A model generated the notes under the pieces. The model had not been told where the DNA came from. It was given only the letters and a program-made list of their open reading frames with translations, and ran no database searches. Below, one piece after another: positions 1-5,855 of a stretch of 6,112 bases of DNA (its first letter is position 1; each line of letters starts with the position of its first letter). The DNA lies in assembly GCA_021847385.1 (NCBI GenBank), contig JAJZTV010000128.1, positions 1-6,112 of the forward strand, written 5' to 3'. The DNA is from Pseudomonadota bacterium (GTDB taxonomy: Bacteria; Pseudomonadota; Gammaproteobacteria; Burkholderiales; Thiobacillaceae). The position numbers were made by a program, and so were the translations under genes.

Positions 1-90
1 TCCGATCTCTGCCGCCGATGCGGCACGCCGATCAAGCTGCTGCGCCAGGCCAACCGGGCCAGCTACTACTGCCCGCACTGCCAAAAATAG
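1..90 (+). CDS. mutM: Formamidopyrimidine-DNA glycosylase (Fpg/MutM), C-terminal end only
   Basis: Only the last 29 codons are present, open at the left edge of the window and ending in TAG at 88-90. MutM is a bifunctional glycosylase/AP lyase that removes oxidised purines such as 8-oxoguanine from DNA. What is visible is the C-terminal zinc finger: Cys4-x2-Cys7, sixteen residues, then Cys24-x2-Cys27, ending CPHCQK. This matches the C-terminus of the Fpg family (E. coli ends in a closely similar CRQCQK). The arginine at visible residue 19 (QANRAS) lines up with the conserved finger-loop arginine that contacts the lesion strand. The catalytic N-terminal proline lies outside the window. The finger occurs in Fpg and Nei; the CGTPI start and the CQK end favour Fpg. 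The gene converges on the minus-strand ferredoxin operon, and its final Lys and stop codons overlap that operon's terminator. Confidence 0.93.
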   Translation, partial: SDLCRRCGTPIKLLRQANRASYYCPHCQK

Positions 91-110
91 GGCGGCATGA
101 CCATGCCGCC
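83..110 (-). terminator. Rho-independent terminator of the minus-strand ferredoxin operon
   Basis: Positions 91-98 (GGCGGCAT) and 103-110 (ATGCCGCC) are perfect inverted repeats around a 4-nt loop (99-102), an 8-bp GC-rich stem. Read on the minus strand, the hairpin is followed by CTATTTTTGG, so five consecutive U residues (complement of 83-87) fall three bases after the stem. On the plus strand the hairpin is followed by GATCCAGG with no U-run, so the signal is oriented to stop transcription arriving from the ferredoxin side. It lies 60 nt past the ferredoxin stop codon and directly abuts the mutM stop codon; the mutM Lys codon encodes most of the U-tract. It may still help to end the mutM transcript as a hairpin. 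This is inferred from sequence only. Confidence 0.72.
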
Positions 111-120
111 GATCCAGGCG

Positions 121-159
121 TCGGCACGGCGGCCCCCGCCAAAGGGGCACCGATGCCGA
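121..159. other. Second, weaker inverted repeat in the mutM/ferredoxin spacer
   Basis: TCGGCA at 121-126 pairs with TGCCGA at 154-159, and inside this arm GGCGG (128-132) can pair with CCGCC (136-140) around three C residues. The result is a branched or stacked hairpin between the ferredoxin stop codon and the terminator at 91-110. No U-run follows on either strand. It could protect the 3' end of the transcript or be chance pairing in GC-rich DNA. The spacer (91-169) holds no gene. Confidence 0.25.
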
Positions 160-169
160 GCTACCGCCC

Positions 170-421
170 TTATTTGTTGCCGGTCAGCTTCTCGTACTTC
201 GCCTGCAACTGCTCTTTGGTCTCGACGTAGTTCGGATTGATCGGGATGCAATCGACCGGACAGACCTCGCGGCACTGCGGCGTATCGTAATGGCCGACGC
301 ATTCGGTGCATTTGTTCGGGTCGATGACGTAGATGTCCTCGCCCTGCGAGATCGCCTCGTTCGGACATTCGGGCAGGCAGACGTCGCAGTTGATGCACTC
401 GTCGGTAATCATCAAAGCCAT
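170..421 (-). CDS. 2[4Fe-4S] ferredoxin, Chromatium/YfhL type
   Basis: This is an 83-residue soluble electron carrier. Cys9-x2-Cys12-x2-Cys15-x3-Cys19-Pro is the first cluster motif; Cys38-x2-Cys41-x8-Cys50-x3-Cys54-Pro is the second. The eight-residue insert between Cys41 and Cys50 (VGHYDTPQ) and the charged C-terminal helix after residue 66 are hallmarks of the Allochromatium vinosum/YfhL class rather than clostridial ferredoxins (CxxCxxCxxxCP in both halves). By family rules Cys9/12/15/54 should bind one cluster and Cys38/41/50/19 the other; Cys58 is an extra ninth cysteine, also typical of the class. The ATG at 421 is preceded by GAGGAA (435-430) with an 8-nt spacer; a second Met at codon 4 is less likely. 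It is the last gene of the operon, 18 nt after coaD. The redox partner cannot be told from sequence; this ferredoxin sits beside coaD in many beta- and gammaproteobacteria. The names fdx, fdxA and yfhL are all used, so no symbol is given. Confidence 0.95.
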   Translation of the reverse strand: MALMITDECINCDVCLPECPNEAISQGEDIYVIDPNKCTECVGHYDTPQCREVCPVDCIPINPNYVETKEQLQAKYEKLTGNK

Positions 422-439
422 GATGCAGATTCCTCAAAC

Positions 440-925
440 TCAAGTCTTAAAGCGGGCGGCCAAGCGCTCGGCCACCCCAGGGTTCACGAACTGGTGGACA
501 TCGCCCTTGAGCCGGGCGATCTCGCGCACGATGCTGGCGGAGATGAACATGTACTGCTCCGACGGCGTCAGGAACACGGTCTCGATCTCCGGGTTCTGGC
601 TGCGGTTCATGCCGGCCAACTGGAATTCGTACTCGAAATCCGACACCGCGCGCAGGCCGCGCAGGACCAGATTGGTCTGCTGCTGGGCCATGAACTCGAT
701 CAACAGGCCGGAAAAGCCGACCACCTGGACCCCAGGCACGTCGGCCAGGGCCAGGCGCGCCATGTCCACCCGCTCGGCCAGGCTGAAGCAAGGCGCCTTG
801 GTGGCGCTATCGGCTACGGCGACCACCACCTGGTCGAAGATGCGCGCGGCACGACGCACCAAATCCTCGTGGCCACGGGTGATCGGGTCGAACGTGCCGG
901 GATAGATGATTTTCCTAACGGTCAT
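440..925 (-). CDS. coaD: Phosphopantetheine adenylyltransferase (PPAT)
   Basis: CoaD catalyses the penultimate step of coenzyme A synthesis in the cytoplasm: 4'-phosphopantetheine plus ATP gives dephospho-CoA and pyrophosphate. The 161-residue protein is close to the usual length (about 160). The nucleotidyltransferase signature appears as YPGTFDPITRGH at residues 8-19, with Thr11 and His19 as the expected ATP-binding residues. Lys43, the Arg89-Gly-Leu-Arg92 segment and the C-terminal ISASIVRE motif (128-135; usually ISSTxVR) are also in place. The frame stays open to an ATG at 985, but those 20 extra residues are Arg/Ala-rich and lie before the conserved MTVRKIIYPG start, so the ATG at 925 is chosen. 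That ATG overlaps the rsmD stop as ATGA (925-922), which implies translational coupling; a weak GGAA lies five bases upstream. The 3' end is 18 nt from the ferredoxin start. Confidence 0.96.
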   Translation of the reverse strand: MTVRKIIYPGTFDPITRGHEDLVRRAARIFDQVVVAVADSATKAPCFSLAERVDMARLALADVPGVQVVGFSGLLIEFMAQQQTNLVLRGLRAVSDFEYEFQLAGMNRSQNPEIETVFLTPSEQYMFISASIVREIARLKGDVHQFVNPGVAERLAARFKT

Positions 926-1473
926 GCCCGTTCCAGCAAACAAAAATGCGATTGCCCGGCCCGCCCTTCGCGCAAGACCTGCCAACCCGCGGCGGCGAGT
1001 TGCCCGTCGGAAAGCGAGCCATCGTGTTCGAGGTAGATTTTACCCTCGGGCGCGAGCCGTGTCGCCGCAAGCGCCAAAGCCCTGCCCCAGAGCCCTTCGG
1101 CGAAGGGCGGGTCGATGAAGATGACATCGAATAAGCCGCACTCGGTGTTCAGATAGTTTAGGCCATCGGCCCGAACCACCCGCCCACCCAGCACGGCGGC
1201 GTTGCCCTCTAGCGCCGCGCAGGCCCGGGCATCGCGTTCGACCAGCACGACCTCGGCCGCACCGCGCGAGGCCGCCTCGAACCCGAGCGCGCCGCTGCCG
1301 GCGAACAAGTCGAGGCAGCGCAAGTCGTGCAGACGCTGGCCCAGCCAGTTGAATAGGGTCTCGCGCACCCGGTCCGGCGTCGGCCGCAGGCCGTGCACCG
1401 CCTGGAAATGCAGCTTACGGCCGCGATGGGTGCCGCCGATGATGCGGACCTGGTTATTTGGCCGCTGCGGCAT
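922..1473 (-). CDS. rsmD: 16S rRNA (guanine(966)-N2)-methyltransferase
   Basis: RsmD methylates N2 of G966 (E. coli numbering) in 16S rRNA during 30S assembly, using S-adenosylmethionine. The 183-residue protein shows the family order: RIIGGTHRGRKL (residues 10-21), the basic RPTPDRVRETLFNWL stretch (30-44), SAM motif I LDLFAGSGALG (54-64), an acidic motif II residue at Glu79 (VERD), and catalytic motif IV DPPF (121-124). ATG at 1473 is chosen because GGTGG (1486-1482) lies 8 nt upstream. An in-frame GTG at 1485 would add four residues but has no comparable ribosome site. Either way the start lies inside the end of the upstream M16 gene (20-nt overlap with the chosen start), and the stop overlaps the coaD start as ATGA. 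The rsmD-coaD pairing is common in bacteria and supports both calls. Confidence 0.94.
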   Translation of the reverse strand: MPQRPNNQVRIIGGTHRGRKLHFQAVHGLRPTPDRVRETLFNWLGQRLHDLRCLDLFAGSGALGFEAASRGAAEVVLVERDARACAALEGNAAVLGGRVVRADGLNYLNTECGLFDVIFIDPPFAEGLWGRALALAATRLAPEGKIYLEHDGSLSDGQLAAAGWQVLREGRAGQSHFCLLERA

Positions 1474-2779
1474 TCGGCTGTCCACCGACGATCACGGTTT
1501 GCACCGCCGACAAGGGCACGCGTTGCCGGAAGGCCTGCACGATGTCGTCGCGGGTCACTGCGGCGATCTTGGCCATGTAGGTGTCGAGCCAATCCGAGGG
1601 CAGCCGGTAGAAGCCGATGACGCTCAGATAGCCGAGGATCTTTTTGTTGCTATCCAAGCGCAGCGGAAAACCGCCGATCATATTGTTCTTCGCCTGCGTC
1701 AATTCTTCGTCGCTCGGCCCCTCGTCCACATAACGGCGCAAAGTCTCGCGCGCGACCCGCACCGCCTCGTCGGTACTCTCGCGCTTGGTCTGCAGGCCGA
1801 TTTGGAACGGACCCAACTCGGCCATCGGCGAGAAATAGCTGTAGACGCTATAGGCCAAGCCGCGTTGCTGCCGAATCTCCTTCATCAAGCGCGAATCGAA
1901 ACCGCCGCCACCCAGCACGTAGTTGCCGACCAGCAAGGGGAAATAGTCCGGGTCTTCGCGTTTCAGACCAGGCAGCCCCATGAACAAGTGACTCTGGGTC
2001 GCATAATGCGGCAGCACTTGGGTCTTGCCGGCAGGGTTTACCGTCACCGGGGCAATGGCCGCCGGCGCCTCGCCGGCAGGCAGCCCGCCGGCCAGTTGTT
2101 CGGCGATGGCCTCGGCCTGGGCTCGGCTGACATCGCCCATCAAGGCGATCGACAAGGCCTTGGCCCGATAGTGCCGGCGATGAAACTCGATGAAATCGGC
2201 CTGCCGCAACTTGGCCAGCCCCGCTTCGCTGACCCGGCTGGCAGCCGAGTAGGGATGATCGCCATAGATCGCGATCTGGAAGGCCTCGGCACCGATGACC
2301 TCGGGTTGGGTCCGCGCCTCCTTGAGGCCGGCGATGGTGCGCGCCTTTTCCCGCTCGATCACCGGTTTGGGGAAATGCGGCCGCTGCAAGATCGCGGCCA
2401 GCGTGGCCACCGCCTGCTCCCGCTCGGCCGCGCTGCTCAAGGTACGCAATTCGAAACCCGCCCGATCGCCATCGATGCTGCCAGCCAAGCTCGCCCCCAC
2501 GTCGGCCAAGCGCTCGGCAATCGCACGCTCCGACCAGGCACCGGCCCCAAGGCCCATCAAATGCCGGGTCAGGCTAGCCACGCCATATTGACCGGGCCGA
2601 TCGTAGGCGGTGCCGGCCGCAAAATCGGCGGAGATATCCAGTATCGGCAGGTCGTGATTCTCGACGAAGGCCACGCGCGCGCCCTGGCTGGTCTGCCAGC
2701 GCTGAATATTCAGCGCGGCCTGGACCGGCAAGGCCAACAGGCCACAGAGCAACACGCCAAACCATTGCTTAGCGGACAT
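1454..2779 (-). CDS. M16B peptidase-like protein, zinc site lost (Arg/Tyr-bearing partner subunit)
   Basis: This 441-residue protein starts with a Sec signal peptide (hydrophobic core about 6-19, likely cut after VQA at 21), so it should act in the periplasm. The M16 fold is clear in both halves, but the zinc motif HxxEH is replaced by Ser69-Leu-Thr-Arg72-His73: only the last histidine survives, so it should not be catalytic. The C-terminal half keeps a glycine-rich loop (290-293) and the RGLAY segment, Arg306 and Tyr310, which in M16 enzymes grips the substrate backbone. In known M16B heterodimers (mitochondrial processing peptidase; a Sphingomonas pair) such a subunit complements an active one. 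The active partner lies just upstream with an 11-nt overlap, and GGGAG (2790-2786) sits 6 nt before this ATG, which favours balanced production. Annotations often read 'insulinase family protein' or 'zinc protease'; the latter would be wrong here. The physiological substrate is unknown. Confidence 0.92.
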   Translation of the reverse strand: MSAKQWFGVLLCGLLALPVQAALNIQRWQTSQGARVAFVENHDLPILDISADFAAGTAYDRPGQYGVASLTRHLMGLGAGAWSERAIAERLADVGASLAGSIDGDRAGFELRTLSSAAEREQAVATLAAILQRPHFPKPVIEREKARTIAGLKEARTQPEVIGAEAFQIAIYGDHPYSAASRVSEAGLAKLRQADFIEFHRRHYRAKALSIALMGDVSRAQAEAIAEQLAGGLPAGEAPAAIAPVTVNPAGKTQVLPHYATQSHLFMGLPGLKREDPDYFPLLVGNYVLGGGGFDSRLMKEIRQQRGLAYSVYSYFSPMAELGPFQIGLQTKRESTDEAVRVARETLRRYVDEGPSDEELTQAKNNMIGGFPLRLDSNKKILGYLSVIGFYRLPSDWLDTYMAKIAAVTRDDIVQAFRQRVPLSAVQTVIVGGQPNAAAAK

Positions 2780-4169
2780 GGCCGTCTCCCATCATGGCGG
2801 CGGCTTCGGCCTTGCCTTCCGGCAAGGGCAGGGGATCGAGCGTCGCCACCGTCAATTTGTCGTCGACCAGATAGCGCTTGGCCACCTCCCGCACCTGCTC
2901 GGCAGTCACCGCCCGAATCCGCTCGAAGCGTTGATTGAGCAAGCGGTAGTCGAGCCCGGCCGTGACCCATTCGCCGATCTGCATCGCTTGATAGAACAAG
3001 GAATCGCGCTGAAATACCTGCCCAGCCAGGACCTGGGCCTTCACCCGCTGCAACTCCTTGTCGGAAATACCGTCGCGCTGAATGCGGACGATCTCGTGTG
3101 TCAATGCCGCCTGCACCTCATCGACGCCGTGGCCTTCGGCCGGCGTCGCGTCGAGCATGAACTGCACCGGGCCACGGGCCGCATCGTCATAGCCGGCACT
3201 GACCTCGGTCGCGATCTTGCGTTCCTTGACCAGGCGCTGCGACAACCGGGCCGAGGCGTTGCCATCGAGCACGCCGGCCAGCACCTCAAGGGCATAGGGC
3301 TCCCAATCCTTGGCCGGATCGGACAATTTCGGCGCAGGCCAGGCCATCAACAGATAAGGCAGCTTGGCCGGCGCCCGCGTGACCACCCGCTTCATGCCGG
3401 ACTGTACAGGCTCGACCAGTGGCTTGCGCTCAGGCAGCGCCCGGGCCGGGATGGGGCCGAAGTATTGCTCGGCCAGCGTAAATACCTGCTCCGGCTCGAC
3501 ATCCCCCGCTACCACCAGGGTCGCGTTATTCGGCGCATACCAATGCCGGTACCAAGCCTGGGCGTCGGCCACCGTCATGTTCTTCAAATCGCCCATCCAG
3601 CCGATCACCGGATGCCGATAGGGGTGCGCCTCGAACGCGGTCGCCATGAAGTTCTCGTAGAGCAGCGCATGCGGCTCATCCTCGGTGCGCATGCGCCGCT
3701 CTTCCATCACCACCTGGATCTCCTTGGCGAACTCCGCCGGCGCCAGGTTGAGGTTTACCATACGGTCGGCCTCCAGCTTGAACGCCAAGGCCAAGCGGTC
3801 TTTCTGCAAGGTCTGGAAGTAGGCGGTATGGTCGCGCGAGGTAAACGCGTTCTCGCGCCCCCCCGCCGCGGCGATCTGCTTGGAAAACTCGCCGGCCGGC
3901 ACGGCCTGGGTACCCTTGAACATCATGTGTTCGAGCACATGGGCCACCCCTGTCGTGCCGTAGCTTTCGTCCATACTGCCGGCCCGGTACCAAACCTGGC
4001 TCACCACCACCGGTGCGCGGTGATCGGTCTTCACGATCACCTTGAGGCCGTTGCCCAGCCTGCGTTCGGCCAGGTCTGCCTGCGCATTCAGGGCCAGGCC
4101 GAAACTCAATAGCAGACAGGCTAGCATTCGCATCGTCTTATCGTTCGAAAATGACCTCAGGACGCGCAT
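2769..4169 (-). CDS. M16B zinc metallopeptidase, catalytic subunit, periplasmic
   Basis: This 466-residue protein has an intact inverted zinc motif His77-Val-Leu-Glu80-His81, with Glu157 (EIQVVMEE) as the probable third ligand and Glu150 seven residues before it, the family spacing. Other family landmarks are GGRENAFTSRDHTAY (103-117) and the paired M16 domains in the N- and C-terminal halves. The C-terminal half has Arg317-Lys-Ile-Ala-Thr321 where many M16 proteins have RGLAY, so the substrate-gripping tyrosine is missing; the downstream subunit has it. A signal peptide spans residues 1-31 (hydrophobic 15-28, likely cut after AQA). The long n-region raises the question of a start at Met13 or Met15, but GGAG (4181-4178), 8 nt before the ATG at 4169, favours the longer form. 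It is the first gene of the minus-strand operon, divergent from ftsY. The substrate is not known; gene names such as pqqL or ymxG would be over-specific. Confidence 0.93.
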   Translation of the reverse strand: MRVLRSFSNDKTMRMLACLLLSFGLALNAQADLAERRLGNGLKVIVKTDHRAPVVVSQVWYRAGSMDESYGTTGVAHVLEHMMFKGTQAVPAGEFSKQIAAAGGRENAFTSRDHTAYFQTLQKDRLALAFKLEADRMVNLNLAPAEFAKEIQVVMEERRMRTEDEPHALLYENFMATAFEAHPYRHPVIGWMGDLKNMTVADAQAWYRHWYAPNNATLVVAGDVEPEQVFTLAEQYFGPIPARALPERKPLVEPVQSGMKRVVTRAPAKLPYLLMAWPAPKLSDPAKDWEPYALEVLAGVLDGNASARLSQRLVKERKIATEVSAGYDDAARGPVQFMLDATPAEGHGVDEVQAALTHEIVRIQRDGISDKELQRVKAQVLAGQVFQRDSLFYQAMQIGEWVTAGLDYRLLNQRFERIRAVTAEQVREVAKRYLVDDKLTVATLDPLPLPEGKAEAAAMMGDGHVR

Positions 4170-4213
4170 GATAAAATCTCCGTCACAAACGCACCATCCG
4201 ACCCCTATATCAC
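4170..4213. promoter_or_regulatory. Divergent intergenic region between the M16 operon and ftsY
   Basis: Only 44 nt separate the two start codons, so promoters for both operons must fit here or reach into coding sequence. On the plus strand TAAAAT (4172-4177) matches five of six bases of the -10 consensus and would give ftsY a leader of about 30 nt, but no good -35 lies at the right distance (ATGACC at 4151-4156 is 15 bp away). The GGAG ribosome site of the M16 gene (4181-4178) is also here. No Shine-Dalgarno sequence is evident before the ftsY GTG. A palindromic CACGTG (4211-4216) covers the ftsY start. Confidence 0.45.
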
Positions 4214-4230
4214 GTGTTTAGTTTCTTCAA
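4204..4230 (-). promoter_or_regulatory. Candidate sigma-70 promoter for the M16-rsmD-coaD-ferredoxin operon
   Basis: On the minus strand TTGAAG (4230-4225) resembles a -35 box and TATAGG (4209-4204) a -10 box, preceded by TG one base upstream, which makes an extended -10. The spacer is 15 bp, shorter than the preferred 17, but extended -10 promoters tolerate weaker -35 elements. Transcription would start near 4197, about 16 nt before the GGAG ribosome site. The elements lie over the first codons of ftsY. The match is by eye only. Confidence 0.3.
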
Positions 4231-5179
4231 GAAAAACCAGGACGACGACCAGGCCAAGGCGGCGGCCAAGCCCAGTTGGGGCGAACGCCTGAAGAGCGGC
4301 CTGGGCCGCACCCGTTCGGCCCTGACCCAGCCTTTCGCCACGCTGTTCTCCAGCCACGCCGAGATCGACGAGGCCTTATACGAGGAACTCGAGGACATCC
4401 TGCTCACCGCCGATGTCGGCGTCGAGGCCAGCCAGCACTTGCTGAGCGCGCTCCGCGCCCGGGTCAAACGCGACGGCCTGACCGAATCCGAGCAACTCAA
4501 GGCCGCACTCAAAAGCGCGCTGGCGGAACTGCTGGCGCCCTTGGAACACCCGCTGGTGCCGACCGGGCACAAACCCTTCGTGATCATGCTGGCCGGCATC
4601 AACGGCGCGGGCAAGACCACCACTATCGGCAAGCTGGCCTGGCGTTTCCGGCAAGAAGGCAAGAGCGTGATGCTCGCCGCCGGCGACACCTTCCGCGCCG
4701 CCGCCCGCGAGCAACTCGCGGAATGGGGCGAGCGCAATCAGGTCGAGGTGATCGGCGGCCAGGGCGGCGACCCGGCGGCGGTGATCTACGATGCGATCCA
4801 GTCGGCCACCGCGCGCGGCATCGACATCGTGCTGGCCGATACCGCCGGCCGGCTACCGACCCAACTGCACCTGATGGAAGAGATCAAGAAGATCCGCCGC
4901 GTGATCCAAAAGGCCGACCCGAGCGCACCGCATGAGGTATTGCTGGTGCTCGACGCCAACATCGGCCAAAACGCGATCCTGCAGGCCCAGGCCTTCGACG
5001 AGGCGATCAACGTCACCGGCCTGGTGTTGACCAAGCTCGACGGCACGGCCAAGGGCGGCGTGATCGCCGCACTGGCCAAGCGCCGGCCGATCCCGGTGCG
5101 CTTTATCGGCATCGGCGAGGGCCTGGAAGACTTGCAGCCCTTCCGGGTCGATGAATTCGTCGACGCCCTGTTTTCCTGA
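4214..5179 (+). CDS. ftsY: Signal recognition particle receptor FtsY
   Basis: FtsY is the SRP receptor GTPase; it docks Ffh-bound ribosomes at the inner membrane and delivers nascent membrane proteins to SecYEG. The 321-residue protein is almost only the NG core: a four-helix N domain (about 45-115), then G1 GINGAGKTTT (128-137), the SRP-type insertion start DTFRAAAREQL (158-168), G3 DTAGR (209-213), G4 TKLDGTAKGG (273-282) and G5 GIGEGLEDLQPF (299-310). The long acidic A domain of E. coli FtsY (497 residues) is absent; a short MFSFFKK start and a basic/amphipathic stretch (28-45) could provide lipid contact. The start is GTG at 4214: an in-frame stop lies at 4172 with no ATG between, and MFSFFKK is a usual FtsY beginning. 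No clear Shine-Dalgarno precedes it, so basal translation may be modest. DANIGQNA (248-255) replaces the more common DA(S/N)TGQNA. It is first of the ftsY-ftsE-ftsX operon. Confidence 0.97.
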   Translation: MFSFFKKNQDDDQAKAAAKPSWGERLKSGLGRTRSALTQPFATLFSSHAEIDEALYEELEDILLTADVGVEASQHLLSALRARVKRDGLTESEQLKAALKSALAELLAPLEHPLVPTGHKPFVIMLAGINGAGKTTTIGKLAWRFRQEGKSVMLAAGDTFRAAAREQLAEWGERNQVEVIGGQGGDPAAVIYDAIQSATARGIDIVLADTAGRLPTQLHLMEEIKKIRRVIQKADPSAPHEVLLVLDANIGQNAILQAQAFDEAINVTGLVLTKLDGTAKGGVIAALAKRRPIPVRFIGIGEGLEDLQPFRVDEFVDALFS

Positions 5180-5204
5180 CGTGCTGGCCTGATAGACTCG
5201 GCAC

Positions 5205-5855
5205 ATGATCGAACTGAACGACGTCACCAAGCGCTACCCCGGCGGCCACGAGGCGCTGTCCCATGTCTCGCTCGGCATCGCCAAGGGCGAGATGGTGTTC
5301 GTCAATGGCCGCTCCGGTGCAGGCAAGAGCACGCTGCTCAAGCTCATCGCCGCCACCGAGCGCCCCACCTCGGGCAGTGTCGTCGTGTTCGGCCAGAACA
5401 TCGGCCGCATGCGCCGCTCGGGCCTGCCCTATTTCCGCCGCAATCTCGGCTTGGTCTTCCAAGACCACAAACTGCTCTATGACCGTAGCGTCTTCGACAA
5501 TGTGCTGCTGCCCTTGCAAATCCAAGGCCTGACCGGCCATGAAGCCGGCAAACGCGTGCGCGCCGCGCTGGACAAGGCCGGCCTGACAGGCAAAGAACGC
5601 GCGCGTCCGATCACCCTGTCGGGCGGCGAGCAACAGCGCCTGTGCATTGCCCGCGCCATCGTCGGCCGACCGCAATTGCTTCTGGCCGACGAGCCCACCG
5701 CCAACCTGGACGAGGCCTATGCCAGCGAGATCATGGACATGTTCCGCGCCCTCAACCAGGTCGGCGTGACCCTGATCATCTCCACCCATGACCAAAGTCA
5801 GGCGCAACGCTATGGCGGCCGCGCCATCCATTTGGCGGAGGGCAAACTGCTATGA
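5205..5855 (+). CDS. ftsE: Cell division ATP-binding protein FtsE
   Basis: FtsE is the ATPase of the FtsEX complex at the division septum. It does not transport a known solute; ATP cycles transmit through FtsX to periplasmic activators of peptidoglycan amidases (EnvC type). The 216-residue protein is full length for the family. Visible motifs are Walker A GRSGAGKST (35-43), Q-loop Gln86 in VFQDHKLL, signature LSGGEQQR (138-145), Walker B LLLADEP (158-164), D-loop NLD (167-169) and switch His195. The sequence IAATERPTSG after Walker A and FQDHKLLYDRSVFDNV (85-100) are typical of FtsE rather than of LolD-like ATPases. The ATG at 5205 lies 25 nt after the ftsY stop, with no strong ribosome site seen. 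Its stop codon overlaps the ftsX start as ATGA. Confidence 0.97.
   Translation: MIELNDVTKRYPGGHEALSHVSLGIAKGEMVFVNGRSGAGKSTLLKLIAATERPTSGSVVVFGQNIGRMRRSGLPYFRRNLGLVFQDHKLLYDRSVFDNVLLPLQIQGLTGHEAGKRVRAALDKAGLTGKERARPITLSGGEQQRLCIARAIVGRPQLLLADEPTANLDEAYASEIMDMFRALNQVGVTLIISTHDQSQAQRYGGRAIHLAEGKLL
5837..5855 (+). promoter_or_regulatory. ftsX ribosome binding site and ATGA stop-start overlap
   Basis: GGAGG at 5837-5841 lies within the ftsE codons for Ala-Glu-Gly near its C-terminus, 10 nt before the ftsX ATG. That ATG shares bases with the ftsE TGA. This strong site, absent before ftsY and ftsE, points to translational coupling and efficient re-initiation for FtsX so that FtsE and FtsX are made together. 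Confidence 0.7.

Noticed and set aside
926..985. Twenty-residue N-terminal extension of CoaD from an upstream ATG
   Set aside because: It lies wholly within rsmD and is Arg/Ala-rich. CoaD proteins start directly before the YPGTFDP motif, and the ATG at 925 forms the ATGA overlap with the rsmD stop.
2740..2779. Possible lipoprotein signal (a cysteine, residue 12, in the hydrophobic core) in the degenerate M16 protein
   Set aside because: The residues before the cysteine are Val-Leu-Leu, which lack the small residue needed directly before a lipobox cysteine; a standard signal peptidase I site (VQA) follows at residue 21.
1202..2938. Long open frame of 578 codons on the plus strand, antisense to the M16 partner gene and rsmD
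   Set aside because: It runs opposite two well-recognised genes in GC-rich DNA, where antisense frames often stay open. The translation is rich in Arg, Gln, His and Gly, with no recognisable domain.
2778..4112. Open frame of 444 codons on the plus strand, antisense to the catalytic M16 gene
   Set aside because: It mirrors a gene with intact family motifs; its translation is low-complexity His/Arg/Leu/Gly with no known fold, and it is explained by codon bias of the true gene.
4211..4216. CACGTG palindrome at the ftsY start as a possible operator
   Set aside because: A single six-base palindrome is expected by chance in a few kilobases, and no second copy or longer dyad symmetry surrounds it.
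5103..5831. Open frame of 242 codons on the minus strand, antisense to ftsE
   Set aside because: ftsE carries every ABC ATPase motif on the plus strand. The antisense product is Ala/Gln/Asp-rich with no domain.
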